A DNA stretch of 22,601 nucleotides from Purshia tridentata (GCA_003254885.1 QANT01001526.1:1-22601), one strand, 5' to 3'; shown: positions 9,531 through 20,171, counted from the first letter of the stretch. The notes: generated from the sequence alone by a model not told the origin. Made by a program: numbers and translations.

Positions 9531-10230
9531 TTCAAAATATGATATATAGTGAACCATAAAAATAGATGAGGTCGGTTGTCCTTACATAGAGTTGAGGAAA
9601 AATGGTGTGATCGATGGTTGATTCTTCTTCAAGTCTAATTATTGAAGCAAACAACTTCTGGAAAAAAAAAAAAATGAATTAATAGGAATATTTTTCAGTT
9701 TCTTTCCATTTTAGAGGCCACTGGACAGCTAATGATTAAGAGATACAATAAATGCAGAACAAAATGAAGGAAAAATTTGTTACATAACATCTCTAAGTGA
9801 AATTGAAGATGGTATTAATGCCTTCCGAAAAATTGAAAAGTAAGCACGATCGGACCAGCAGACCAGTATAATTACTAATTTAGACGTTGATTTGCAGAGG
9901 AGCTTTTTATGGAAAGGAAATGAAAGAGAGCTAAAACAAAGAAGTGATTCACTACAACACAAAACAGTTTGGGCGACGAAACAAAGAAGTACTTTAGAAA
10001 CCAAAGAAGTACTCTAGAAAAGTACTACAACAATGACTCAAAAATTAAAATTTTTCACAGTTTCTACTGAAGCAGTTGACAGTTTTGTTTAGAAGAACAC
10101 AAATGAATACTTCATTACTTGATGTCATTCCAACATGTATTCAAATGACTGCTGGGAATGGTTTTATAGGCCACTCTGTGCCCCAGAGGCCTGAGCAGGT
10201 TCCAATCTTCACTTGAGCTCAAATAAAATA
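9531..10230. other. 3' flank of the NLR gene with a 20 bp duplication
   Basis: Mostly unique AT-rich sequence that on the minus strand would hold the end of the NLR transcript. Two adjacent 20 bp units at 9981-10000 and 10001-10020 (CAAAGAAGTACT.TAGAAA) form a small tandem duplication. No AATAAA signal on the minus strand was found close to the stop codon; an ATTAAA variant lies at 10287-10292 but would fall inside the proposed 3'UTR intron. Confidence 0.4.
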
Positions 10231-10407
10231 CTGAAATGAAGTGAACAAGAAAAAGAAAAGAACGGCTGAAAATTTCTCAATGAAAATTTAATTCAAGATC
10301 TCAATTCAAAAACTTTTCTTGAAAGATGAAAGACATATGGTTCCTGTATTGGGGTCATGCGACAGGAAATATATAAAGGGATATATAATTTAGGGGACTC
10401 GAAGTAC
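10231..10407 (-). other. Probable intron in the NLR 3'UTR
   Basis: On the minus strand, 29 nt after the stop codon, CCCCTGCAG is followed by GTACTT, a strong donor. 177 nt further, a pyrimidine-rich TTCACTTCATTTCAG is an acceptor. The intervening DNA is T-rich, as plant introns are. Introns in the 3'UTR occur in this NLR group. The stop lies less than 50 nt before the junction, so by the usual rule the splice would not trigger nonsense-mediated decay. Splicing is inferred from sequence only. Confidence 0.45.
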
Positions 10408-10436
10408 CTGCAGGGGCGACGGAGCATGGGTTCTCA

Positions 10437-13400
10437 TCAGTATCTAATCTTTATGCAAGGGATGTGGGCTATAGAGGGCCAGTATCGTCCTTTACCAGTC
10501 TCACATTTCTTTTGTAGCAGCGGACACTTGGAGATATAAAGTTTCGTAAGTGAACGAGGCAGGCCATCCTCTGGAATGTATTCTAACTTTAGACAATTAT
10601 AGACAGCAAGAGATTCAAGAGAGTTGAGGATTTGAGAGCCCCTTGAATCTCTTACCAAATTGTTGGATAGGTGCCGAAGATTTGGGAAGCCTTCAATTTC
10701 CAGTTTAACGAGAGATTCGGGGAGCCGCATCTCCTCAGGTGGAAAGGACAACAGACCTGGATCTTCACCATCGATCAACAACAAATCTTTAAGAGAGGTG
10801 AGTTCCTGCAACCCCCTCTTCAACTCCCAGAGCGGCTTACAACTCCTCAACTTCCAAATATGAAGTGATATTAAGTTGGGGGGAAAGGAAGTCACACCAT
10901 CACAGTAATCAATCACCAACTCCTTAAGAGAATTGAGATTGTGCATGTCGGGTAACCTCCGCAATTTTCCACAATTGGTGATTGAGATCTGTCTTAGTTT
11001 GGAGGCTGTTGATGGAAATTCCGGGAAGGAAACAAGACTTCCACACCAATCAATCAATAACGTTTGAAGATTAGTGAGGTGGTATAGGCCCTGTGGTAAG
11101 GATATAAGATTTCTACAACTCTGGATCTTAATATATTCAAGACAAGTGTTGTCATGGGAGAACCAATCGGTTATAAACTCCAGCTGCTTACAATTCAAAA
11201 TCACAAGGTGTTTGAGCGCTCTTGGTATTTGACCTTTGAATGATAAGGATGTCAGAGATGGACAATCCACTATCTTCAAGTACTCAAGAAAATGATAAGA
11301 AGAAGAGGAAGAACCATCACCCTCTTCCTCCTCTAATAATGATTTCAAATTTTTGCAACGCTGAACCTCTATTCTTCTTAGACTAGGAGAAATCTCATGT
11401 CTAGCAAAATACATCAGAGAATTGCAGCCCTCAATTTTTATGAATTTAATAGAAGGTGGCAGACCAACATCTGGAAAAGAGACTAGGCTTGAGCATCCAT
11501 ATATTTCAAGCTCTTGAAGAGACATCAGGTGGTGCAACCCTTCTGGTAAATTCGAAAGACTTTCACAATCCTTCAATTTCAGATGTTCAAGCTTGCAAGG
11601 AATTTGCAACTCCTCTGCTTCTTTTCCTATCCTTTGAACAAGGGAAGAGTTGCCTTCAATATCCAAACGATGAAGAGAAATCAGGAGCTGCAATAATCTA
11701 TCCTCATTCTTCCACGAAGAAGTCAGCTTCTCACAACCCGTAATCTTTAAATCCTTAACCTTTGTGAATCCTTTCATGAAATCCTCAGTTTGCAGCCTCA
11801 ACTCTGATATATTTGAAAGATGGATGGACTCTAGTGACACAAAGTCAACGGCTCTTGTATGCACAAACCCTTTGCAATTGGAAACGTTCAACTCCTGAAG
11901 TTTCTTATAGTTGGCAAGTGAAACCACCAACTCTGAAATATTTGAAAGATGAATAAACTCTAGTAACTCAAAGTCAACCACTCCTTTTCCCACCACCCGT
12001 TTGCAATTTTGGATGTACAACTCAAGAAGTTGTTTGTAGTTGGTAAGTGAAACCACCAACTCCTTACAATTAACAATCTCTAGCTTTTCTATTAGTGAAC
12101 CAAGGTTTTCGGGTAGCCTACCCCACAATTTGGGACATTCTTTGATAGAAAGCATTTTCAGGCAAGGGAAAACTCCAATTCTCTCATCTTCCAAGCAAGG
12201 AAACCACTTCTTCCAATGTTTCATATCCTCAAACTCAAGAGTCTCTAATACTGGAAAGCAGCCATTTCCATAAAACTCAAGACCAACAATTTCCACCGAA
12301 GTCATTCCTTTTATATGGAGCTTTTTGAGAGAAGGCAACTGTCCAAGTGATGGTAAGAATCGACAACTATAACAATTCTCTAAGCTTACAAGCACCATTT
12401 TAGAGAATAAAGGATCTCCAATCCATGTAGAAAAATTTAAACCACCGTAACCACTAACGGTGAGCTCTTTAAGCTTCGAATGAGGTTTTAACATTTCAAG
12501 CACTGATTCCATTTCCCTTGTGTCACTCGAATAAGACCACTTTAGTAGCAATTCATCAAGTCCCTCCAAGCTAATTAAGTTGGCCTTCCTAGCATCCTCG
12601 ACATCAATCACATTCTCCAATCTTGAGATGTACAATGTCTCTCGAAGGTGCAACAGGGACCCTATCTCTCTTAGCCCTGAGTCACAAGCTTTACCCACCA
12701 CAAAATTAGGCAATGATTGCAAATCAGTTAACTTACCTAGGTTGGGAGGCATTCCTTCCAATGAAGATACATTTGAGTTGTTGAGATGACGTAAATTAAT
12801 AAGATTCCTCATGTTTCTAGGTAGTGCCTTCAAATATGAACAACCTTCCAATATCAATGTTTGTAAGTTGTAAAGAGTGCATGTTGATTCAGGCAAACTC
12901 GTTATTGGTGTGTAAGAAAGGTCAAGATACCGTAGATACTTCAATTTACCAATTGAATTTGGCAGCTCTTTTATTTGATAGCCATTCAAAGAAAGTACCC
13001 ATAAGTACTGAAATTTTGGCAATAAATCAAAAGTAATGTTATGAGCCAGATAATTTGAAGATGAATCTGAAAGCGAAAGTGGTAGGAATGTCCGCAAATG
13101 TTTAATTTGAGAAAAGGCCTCAAATTTTTTGACCCCATCAAACCAACCACAAATGTAAGACGAATGTCGTGCCCTTCTATGTTGCCGGTCATGAACCCTC
13201 TTATCCTCCAATCTAAAACAAAATTCTCCTGCAACCCAGCGTGCCAACTCAACGACAAGGTTATTCATTACATATCGTGAATTGCATTTGCTTGATTTTT
13301 GAAATAATGACCTAGATATCAGCTCTTGAAAATAATCACCACCCAACTTTAACATTTCTTCATATGTTGTTTTTTGAATCAAACCCTCAGCCATCCATAA

Positions 13401-14687
13401 AAGGATCAATTGCTTCTCCTTAAATTCATAGTCATTTGGAAGTAATGAGCAATAGGCAAAACACTGTTTCAAATTTGAAGAGAGATAGTGATAACTCAAT
13501 TTTAATACTGGGAGAATGTCACTCTCGTCTGAAAGGCTCCACAATTTGTTGTTCAATATTTCTTCCCATTCGTCCATTCTTTTACAACGTAGAAGACCAC
13601 CCAGAGTCTTTGCAGCCAAAGGCAATCCTTGGCATTTAGCAATAATTTTCTCCTTAACTGACTCAAAATTTTGTGGTATGTCATTGTTAATGTTCAAGAG
13701 CGCATGTCTCTTAAAGACTTCCCAACAATGATCATTTGATATGCGCTCCAAGTTATGAACTTTGGTAGCTCCCACCATCTTTGCAACACCTTCATGTCTT
13801 GTTGTCAGAATAATCTTGCTTCCTGGTGCTCCAACAAGAAAGGAGGACTGCAATGTTGTCCATGAAACATAGTCACATGTTTCCCAAACATCATCTAAAA
13901 CAATCAAGAACTTTTTACCTGCTAATTCCTTGCTAATACTTTCTAGAACATTATTTAGTTCCTTCAACTCACAGTGTCTGGAAGTGAGTGATTCCAGGAT
14001 TGCCTGCGCTACTCTTACAAGGCTGAAGTCATCAGAAACACATACCCATACTTTAGGGGAAAACTCTTCTGCTGCACTATCGTTGTATACTTGAGCTGCA
14101 AGTGCTGTCTTTCCAACTCCAGCCATTCCAAAAATGGCAACTACATCAAAATTGATGGTAAAAGGCTCTTGTTTTGACAGAAATTCAACAATCTGCCTTG
14201 TATCATTTTCCCTTCCAATAAAACCTTGATATGGCCCAATTAAACTGGTTGTCATTGGGCGTGCCTTAGGAAGCATCCTAGTTTCCTTCAAATTAAAAAT
14301 ATTTTTCTGTAGAGATATATCTTGTAATCGATCAGTAATCTCCTTTATTTCTGAGCTCATTTTAAAGTTGAATATACCTTTAGACAATGATCTCCGTACC
14401 TTAGTACTTGTACTGGCTTGTGCTTGTATCTTGCGCTTCAACATTTCAATATCATATTTGGCCAAAATGTTTTGCACATCATAAGCCAAGTCTCTGAGAT
14501 CATCTAGCCACAATTTCACTAAGTTATCCTCTAGTTGTCTCTCCTCTGCGTCTTTTAGTACCACTTGAATTAATGACAACTTAGCATGCCATTTCTTCAG
14601 ATCCACATCCATTATGCTTCCAAAGTACCCAAGGCCCTCCCAGTGCGCCAACTCGTCGAGTAGCACCTCAACAATAGCCCCTTCCAT
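10437..14687 (-). CDS. CC-NB-ARC-LRR resistance protein, RPP13-like protein 1 type
   Basis: A cytoplasmic NLR immune receptor of 1416 residues in one uninterrupted exon, a usual length for the R13L1 group. Such proteins detect pathogen effectors and trigger defence through an ATP/ADP switch. Domains: Rx-type coiled coil, about 5-90; NB-ARC, about 155-480; LRRs from about 555 to 1395. Visible motifs: P-loop GMAGVGKT (187-194), kinase-2 LIVLDDVW (261-268), RNBS-B GSKIILTTR (289-297), GLPL (354-357), RNBS-D CFAYCSLLPNDYEF (409-422). The MHD position reads MNN (474-476) and the EDVID-type motif reads QNILA (72-76), both unusual. Residues 876-918 and 919-961 are a tandem LRR duplication; 1118-1130 is a Glu/Ser-rich insert. 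The start ATG sits in a good context (A at -3, G at +4) and gives a normal N-terminus. There are no frameshifts. The effector recognised cannot be predicted. Confidence 0.96.
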   Translation of the reverse strand: MEGAIVEVLLDELAHWEGLGYFGSIMDVDLKKWHAKLSLIQVVLKDAEERQLEDNLVKLWLDDLRDLAYDVQNILAKYDIEMLKRKIQAQASTSTKVRRSLSKGIFNFKMSSEIKEITDRLQDISLQKNIFNLKETRMLPKARPMTTSLIGPYQGFIGRENDTRQIVEFLSKQEPFTINFDVVAIFGMAGVGKTALAAQVYNDSAAEEFSPKVWVCVSDDFSLVRVAQAILESLTSRHCELKELNNVLESISKELAGKKFLIVLDDVWETCDYVSWTTLQSSFLVGAPGSKIILTTRHEGVAKMVGATKVHNLERISNDHCWEVFKRHALLNINNDIPQNFESVKEKIIAKCQGLPLAAKTLGGLLRCKRMDEWEEILNNKLWSLSDESDILPVLKLSYHYLSSNLKQCFAYCSLLPNDYEFKEKQLILLWMAEGLIQKTTYEEMLKLGGDYFQELISRSLFQKSSKCNSRYVMNNLVVELARWVAGEFCFRLEDKRVHDRQHRRARHSSYICGWFDGVKKFEAFSQIKHLRTFLPLSLSDSSSNYLAHNITFDLLPKFQYLWVLSLNGYQIKELPNSIGKLKYLRYLDLSYTPITSLPESTCTLYNLQTLILEGCSYLKALPRNMRNLINLRHLNNSNVSSLEGMPPNLGKLTDLQSLPNFVVGKACDSGLREIGSLLHLRETLYISRLENVIDVEDARKANLISLEGLDELLLKWSYSSDTREMESVLEMLKPHSKLKELTVSGYGGLNFSTWIGDPLFSKMVLVSLENCYSCRFLPSLGQLPSLKKLHIKGMTSVEIVGLEFYGNGCFPVLETLEFEDMKHWKKWFPCLEDERIGVFPCLKMLSIKECPKLWGRLPENLGSLIEKLEIVNCKELVVSLTNYKQLLELYIQNCKRVVGKGVVDFELLEFIHLSNISELVVSLANYKKLQELNVSNCKGFVHTRAVDFVSLESIHLSNISELRLQTEDFMKGFTKVKDLKITGCEKLTSSWKNEDRLLQLLISLHRLDIEGNSSLVQRIGKEAEELQIPCKLEHLKLKDCESLSNLPEGLHHLMSLQELEIYGCSSLVSFPDVGLPPSIKFIKIEGCNSLMYFARHEISPSLRRIEVQRCKNLKSLLEEEEGDGSSSSSYHFLEYLKIVDCPSLTSLSFKGQIPRALKHLVILNCKQLEFITDWFSHDNTCLEYIKIQSCRNLISLPQGLYHLTNLQTLLIDWCGSLVSFPEFPSTASKLRQISITNCGKLRRLPDMHNLNSLKELVIDYCDGVTSFPPNLISLHIWKLRSCKPLWELKRGLQELTSLKDLLLIDGEDPGLLSFPPEEMRLPESLVKLEIEGFPNLRHLSNNLVRDSRGSQILNSLESLAVYNCLKLEYIPEDGLPRSLTKLYISKCPLLQKKCETGKGRYWPSIAHIPCIKIRY

Positions 14688-14764
14688 AGTTTCTTTAGCA
14701 GCAAGTTAGCTTAGGAAGCAATCAAGATTGTAAAGAAGCACAAAGTGAGGGCGTGCGAAGGATC

Positions 14765-14770
14765 GGTCAA
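14765..14770 (-). promoter_or_regulatory. W-box (TTGACC) upstream of the NLR
   Basis: TTGACC on the minus strand lies about 80 bp upstream of the NLR start codon, and a second (TTGACT) lies at 15595-15600. W-boxes bind WRKY factors and are common in promoters of defence genes. A TATA-like ATTTTATTTAAAT lies on the minus strand near 14845-14857. The motif is short and can occur by chance, and this copy may fall within the 5'UTR. Confidence 0.3.
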
Positions 14771-16518
14771 GAGTAGTTAGAACTGCACAAAGTGAAGCTA
14801 GCGGTTAGGTGGGAGATGAGCATGTGCAGATCTCGACCCATTAATTTAAATAAAATGATGAAATGGATTTCCGGTTGCAGGAAACACTTACATGGAAGTC
14901 TTGATGACAGATGTTCGATCAATTTGAAGAAATGCCAACAACTCGTAATTTAGCACCTGCGTACCATGTTGTTCCATGATAGAAAGGATATGTTAGGTGT
15001 CTCGATTTTTTGTCTAGCATATAATCAAAGATAATTTTATTTTCATACTTTTGCGAGAGATTTTGGTTAACTTTTCTATGTTTTTGATCCATTCACTTGC
15101 TATTTAATAATAACATAAACATTAATATCATTAGGAAGTGTCGATGTTATTTAATTAAGCAACTAGTATTCTTTAAACAGATTGAGGAACTGGATGTGCT
15201 TTCTATATGCAAGAGTGAGCAGAGAAAAAAAATTTAAAAAAAAAAGAAAAAACAGAGGACCCATTTCATTTCCTTTTTCCTTTTTTTTTTCATCAAGTCT
15301 TTGGCCATATCCAATGGATAATTCTCATTAAAATCGAAAAGCAATTCTTATTAAAAAAATCTAGACATCTATTTCAGAACTAATTGGCAATGAAAAGAAT
15401 GGTCCAAACTCTTATAAACACTAACAAAATCTTTACAAATGTAAAGTGAGATGTAAGAACGGTAGTTTCCTTTAAGTGCCTATTCTTCCTTTTAGAAACC
15501 CCCAATAAAGACGCAATAAACTGTCATACTGCCGACACTAATTTACCATACATATCCTATACTATACAATATCGTTTCTTTTTCTAGGAGTCAGAGTCAA
15601 CTATCTGGGCAACATATTTAATATAATGTAGGCTAATGAAATTAGAGGGGCGGGACTTTTGAAAAAGGTCGAAGATTATATTAGTTAGGGTGAGCTATGG
15701 GCTAGACTTACTAATTAAGGGAAATTTTGAAAAAGTGAAAAAACTTGGGGGCTATGTAGCCCATAAAGTCCTTAGGATAGGTGCTTCCCTGAATATATCT
15801 AAGGTATTAGTGAGAAGTTTCAGTGCAGCAGTCCTACAATATATATGGTATGAATCATGATCACTTAGTGCTACAACGTTATGTGTTAAATTTATTTTTA
15901 TAAAATAGTAAATTTTAATTGAAATACGGACACATGCTAATATATCAACACGCTGCACCATATACGTGACACGATTGCCATACTGTAAAATCTTTTAATA
16001 TAAGTTAATTGTGATGCTACACACATGCATGTAGATTGCAAAAGTCCAGATGAGTGGTTTGAGCAAATTCTATGTCTTATATCTTTATGAACACTAATGT
16101 GATCGTCATGGCAGTCACACCAGTAAGTAGTCACAATTTTGTTTATTAAAAAAATGAAAACCAAATAATATTAAGTAAGCGTTCAGCACCCGGCCCTAGC
16201 GACGAGATTGTTGCATCCAAACCAAAATTGAAAAAGTCAGATATAATCTTGAGTTTGATGCCCAACCAGTGATAGCTTGGCTTAAGGGGGTCAGGTTGAT
16301 CTAACACCTGATGGACACCTTATGAATGAATCACGTAAATAATTGTGTCATGATATTTGATTGATTTGTTTTTTCTTTAATTAACTGCCTAGCTTCTTTA
16401 TTGCTTCGCACTTGTCAGGTATTAGGGATTAATTAATTCTAACATTCATGCATGCATGTGAATTAATTTGGATATGAATCCTTATTTGTGAGCTAATATA
16501 ATAATAATCAATTATAAC
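14771..16518. other. Upstream region of the NLR, no gene recognised
   Basis: About 1.7 kb of AT-rich DNA containing the likely NLR promoter on its left side. Features seen: a poly(A) run (about 15224-15256) facing a poly(T) run (about 15280-15290), and a perfect 6 bp stem hairpin GGGCTATGTAGCCC near 15749-15762. Short frames on both strands show no domain-like sequence. A GC-richer patch at 16180-16320 was not identified. Confidence 0.5.
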
Positions 16519-17138
16519 TGTGAGACCCCATAATTTTAAGTATTTTACTTTCTGTTTAGATTAGATTTTTTTTTTCAAAAACTAATGACTAAGACTTGAG
16601 GTTATTAGGTAAAGTTTAATATATTGAGAGTAACAACATTTGGTCCATTGAATTTAGAATTAGGATATTTAAGTTATGAATTTCCCAAGTTGGTTAATTA
16701 TTTTAGACTATTGTTTGATTTTTTGAAATTTATTTTGGTTAAATTAGATTTTTCATGAAAATTCTGAAAGTCAAATTGTTATTTTGAGGCCATAAATAAA
16801 TATTACTCAGTCACACTAGTCTGTAGGATTTTTCGTAGTATTATTTGGAGACTCGCTATTTTTGGTGAATTTTTTAAATTGAAAAAAATAGAAAAATATG
16901 AAAAAGTGATGTGGACGCTAATGTGGCAGCCAACACCATGTGTCACATGCTGATGCGTCAGCATGCACTGACAAGGAGGGTTGCACGAATGTGGCATGAA
17001 CTGCACCACACTTGATCCTCCACTCTTGTTTTAATCTTAGCTCTTGAGCATTATTAAAAGCATTTTAATCTTAACCATTCATTTTTGTGCATGGAATCTA
17101 TACCACATTAGAAACTTACACTTATTTCTCACCTCTAA

Positions 17139-17612
17139 GGGCCCGTTTAGTTCAAATTTTGGAGGCTTGGGAATGAGAAATCAATTCTATTCCCATGTTT
17201 GGTAAGTGCAGGGAAGGGAAATAGTTTCTTGATTCAAGGGAATCTGATACCTCTATTGGTGGGAAAATGATACCCTTGCTCAAGCTTGAGTTTTTTTTTC
17301 CCCCCTCTTGCGAAAGCATTTATTACATGTTTTTTAGACTAATTTATCCTTACTAATTTTTCAAAATTCCAAATCTAGCCAACCATTTATTACATAATTT
17401 TTTTATACTCATAGGATATAATTGGAAAATTGGATAATTTTTATTTCTTATTTCTACACTTACCAAACATGGGAATGAAAATGAAAAGATAATTATTGTT
17501 TACTTTCCTAACATTATCAAACACAGTAATGAGAATCTTACATTCCTTTTACCCTGGAAAATACATAGGAAATTAATTCTTGAGAAATCAATTCTATGAA
17601 CCAAACGGGCCC
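17139..17612. mobile_element. Tourist-like (PIF/Harbinger) MITE
   Basis: A 474 bp element bounded by GGGCCCGTTTAGTTC and, in inverted form, GAACCAAACGGGCCC, with TAA on each side (17136-17138 and 17613-17615), the 3 bp TWA-type target duplication of PIF/Harbinger elements. A subterminal word, ATTCCCATGTTTGGTAAGTG (17191 onward), recurs in reverse complement near 17459-17478. It has no coding frame, so it would depend on a transposase elsewhere. It sits directly upstream of the TATA box of the surrounding LTR. Confidence 0.82.
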
Positions 17613-17620
17613 TAAAAGTT

Positions 17621-17628
17621 TATAAATA
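17621..17628 (+). promoter_or_regulatory. TATA box of the surrounding LTR
   Basis: TATAAATA followed by AGAGGAG and a CT-rich start region is a textbook plant TATA context. It lies 8 bp after the end of the Tourist-like MITE and its target duplication, so the upstream promoter sequence of the LTR has been displaced by 474 bp. Activity is not known. Confidence 0.5.
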
Positions 17629-18847
17629 GAGGAGTTTCCTCCTCATTTTCACTTGCACCTTTTAATGTGAGTTGAGAACTCCTTGCTTAAGTTATTTCTT
17701 TCACTAAAATTCCTTTTCAAATTGTTTTTAATTATTAAGAAAAGATAACATAGATAAAATATGAGCTTATTTTATAGCAATAATAATTAATCTTTTTCTT
17801 AAAAGTATCCTTCTTTTTGTGAAGGGAATTCAAAGGAGCAAGCTCCAATCTTTTTTGAAGAAGTTTTATAGTTCAAAAATTTTGTTTATTTTTTATTGCG
17901 TCATCAATTATCCCATAAAGGTGGTTATTAATTTCTTTAGTAAAAAAAGTCTTTTCCAAAGTGAAGCTCTGCCATATTTTCATCATGCCAGAGTAAGTGT
18001 TTAGATACGACTCTAAAGTTTGGTTTAGTTGTTTAAATTTAATTTAGTTACTTATTAGGCGTTAGTTTTAGTGTTATAACAATTCTTTTGTGAAAATTAA
18101 GCAAAGGAGGTCTTCAACCGAGTAAGTAAATCTTCACCTTCTCTTTAAAGTTTTTATGCATGATTAATTGGGTAAATTTGGATTATTAAATTAATTAGTC
18201 ATGTTTAAAGCAAGATTTAAATGGCATAATTTAATTTATTAAGTTGGAATAAATAAAATCAATTAAATATAAAATTATAGAATTGCTAAAACCTAAGCAA
18301 GAAGCATGCAAATTAAGTTAGAATTATTTACTTTGCTTGCTTAACTAGTTGAACTTATTTATTTGTTAATCAATCAATCTAATAATGATTTGGGACCACT
18401 CTATTAAAGTAATCGAACAACATGATGTTGAGGTCAGTAGCAGTTGCTGTTGCTTTGTCGGTTTAAAGAACACTTGAATTGATCCCCAGTCACCCCTGTA
18501 CTGACCTAGTCATGATTTTTTAAACTTTAAGTAGTTAACCTCCAAACTTAAAATAAAATTGGGATAAATAGAAACCCTAAGTCCCGAAAATACCGAGTCT
18601 TGGTCTTAGTAGATTATTTTTTAGAAATACATGACCAAAAGGTAAGGTCATGCCAAAACTCTACCGAAGTTCTATCGAACTTATCTTTTACTAAAGTTGG
18701 TATTCTGTCGGATTTGAATTAAGTTTTTCTAGAGAATGATTTAAGGACTTTGGTGCTATGGAAGTACACAAAGGTTAAACTTGGACACCTGGTGACTGTT
18801 GGACTGTTTTTGTGCATGTATTATGATATTAAATATGACATTTGTAC

Positions 18848-19217
18848 GCAAATATCACCTAGACTGTAGAGAGTGTGCTCTCATACCATTCAAACTCTTT
18901 TTTTAATATTATTTACCACCTGAAATTATTAATATGCGCTAATATGGCACCTCCAGTTAATTTTTCTGTTAAATCATCAACTTTTTTCTCAAACTTTCTA
19001 ATTTGCCCTTTTAAAAAAGATTTTGTTTTTCTTAAGTATACTTGAGGGCAAATTAGGAAGTTTGAGAAAAAAATTAATGATTTAACAGAAAAATTAATTG
19101 GAGACGCCACATTGGCACATATTGATAATTTCAATTGGTAAATAATAAAAAAATAAAATAAAATAAAATTTAGGTGGTAAGGAAGCACATCACCTATAGT
19201 TAATGTGGTATTTGAGT
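18848..19217. mobile_element. Foldback MITE family X, copy 1
   Basis: Almost the whole element is one inverted repeat of arms about 175 nt each around a centre near 19030. ACGCAAATATCACC on the left pairs with the right end (ACTCAAATACCAC on the other strand). Inner words GGCACCTCCAGTTAATTTTT, TTAAATCATCAA and CTCAAACTTTCTAATTTGCC recur inverted. It is AT-rich and non-coding. The same family occurs again at 22051-22409. It lies within the large LTR, so it inserted after that element. The superfamily is not clear. Confidence 0.8.
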
Positions 19218-20171
19218 AAAAAAGCTAATTAAATATTGTTACTTGCGAACTCTGCATCGTTTTAGTATGTCATATTGCACGGTTTTGTTGTTATTGATGA
19301 TCTGAGAGTAAAAGGTCACAAAAAACGATGGCCTTGGGTTTCGATCCCTAAACTTTTGGAAAGGGTACATACAGACGAGTTAGTTGATTTGTCCTTCTAG
19401 GGAGACTAGCTTAAGGAGTACTACCATAATAATGGATACTCTCGCAATATTATCGTAAATTTGTCATGACAAGTGTAATTAGTCTTTTGTGATCGATCAT
19501 CAATTAGAGTATCCTAAGATGTTTTGAAAATTGCATATGCATCATCAAAGATTTCGTGGATTTCAACGATTAAAATTTGATATTGATTTGTTAGTGAATC
19601 TTTTCAACTATTTTCGATACTGGCCATATCTAGTAAATATTTTACTTATTATTTGCAAACCTAGCTAGGGTTCCCCAAGGAGAAGCGATATATGATCATT
19701 AGTGATACTTACCCCCTACTGCTTTCTTTTGCAGATTAGTTTGTAGTTGACGATCTCGATTAGTCGATTGGACGAGGCACTTGAATATCTTGTTGGACAT
19801 CTCAAGGTCTTTCCCATTCTGTCAAGTTGGTTAATTGTTGAATTCTCTAATTTATCAGTTCAAACTATCTTTTCCATTGTTGGTAATTTTTAACACAACT
19901 TTCTAGTAGTTGGTACCCACTTTGGGATTGTTAGTCAAACATGACTTCTCTGAACGTCATATTGTTTTTAAGAGTATTTTTGTAAAACTTCTTATTCGCA
20001 TGGGTTGGCTTTATTTAAAATGCATTTTGAAATTATTTTAAATGATTTCCGCTAAAAGCTTTATTCTTTGATCCAACTCATATTCTATCAAACAAGTTTT
20101 ACATTGGTTATTTAATTCTAGAATGGAGTTGATAGGACTTGGTTACACATTCTAGGGTTCAATAGTTAACG

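Larger units (their letters stand above)
16519..20170 (+). mobile_element. Large Ty3/gypsy-type LTR (Tat/Ogre-like), with nested MITEs
   Basis: It begins TGTGAGACCCCATAATTTT, a form seen at the start of LTRs of plant gypsy elements with long LTRs. A TATA box (TATAAATA, 17621-17628) and a leader follow about 1.1 kb in. At 20172-20179 TGGCGACT resembles the start of the tRNA-Arg primer-binding site used by Tat/Ogre elements, which would put the LTR end just before it. Two MITEs (17139-17612 and about 18848-19217) are embedded, leaving about 2.8 kb of LTR. No gag-pol follows, so the element is truncated. The right boundary and lineage are inference; no target duplication was found. Confidence 0.45.

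Noticed and set aside
10660..13731. Several open frames opposite or within the NLR gene
   Set aside because: All are shadows of the 1416-codon minus-strand gene in other frames.
16803..17009. 68-codon minus-strand frame
   Set aside because: It lies inside the large LTR over a palindromic stretch, with no domain features.
18913..19188. 91-codon minus-strand frame
   Set aside because: It is a reading of the foldback MITE hairpin; the second copy of the element does not keep the frame.
19320..19350. tRNA-like GGTTTCGATCCCT word
   Set aside because: No acceptor stem, D-arm or anticodon arm could be folded around it.
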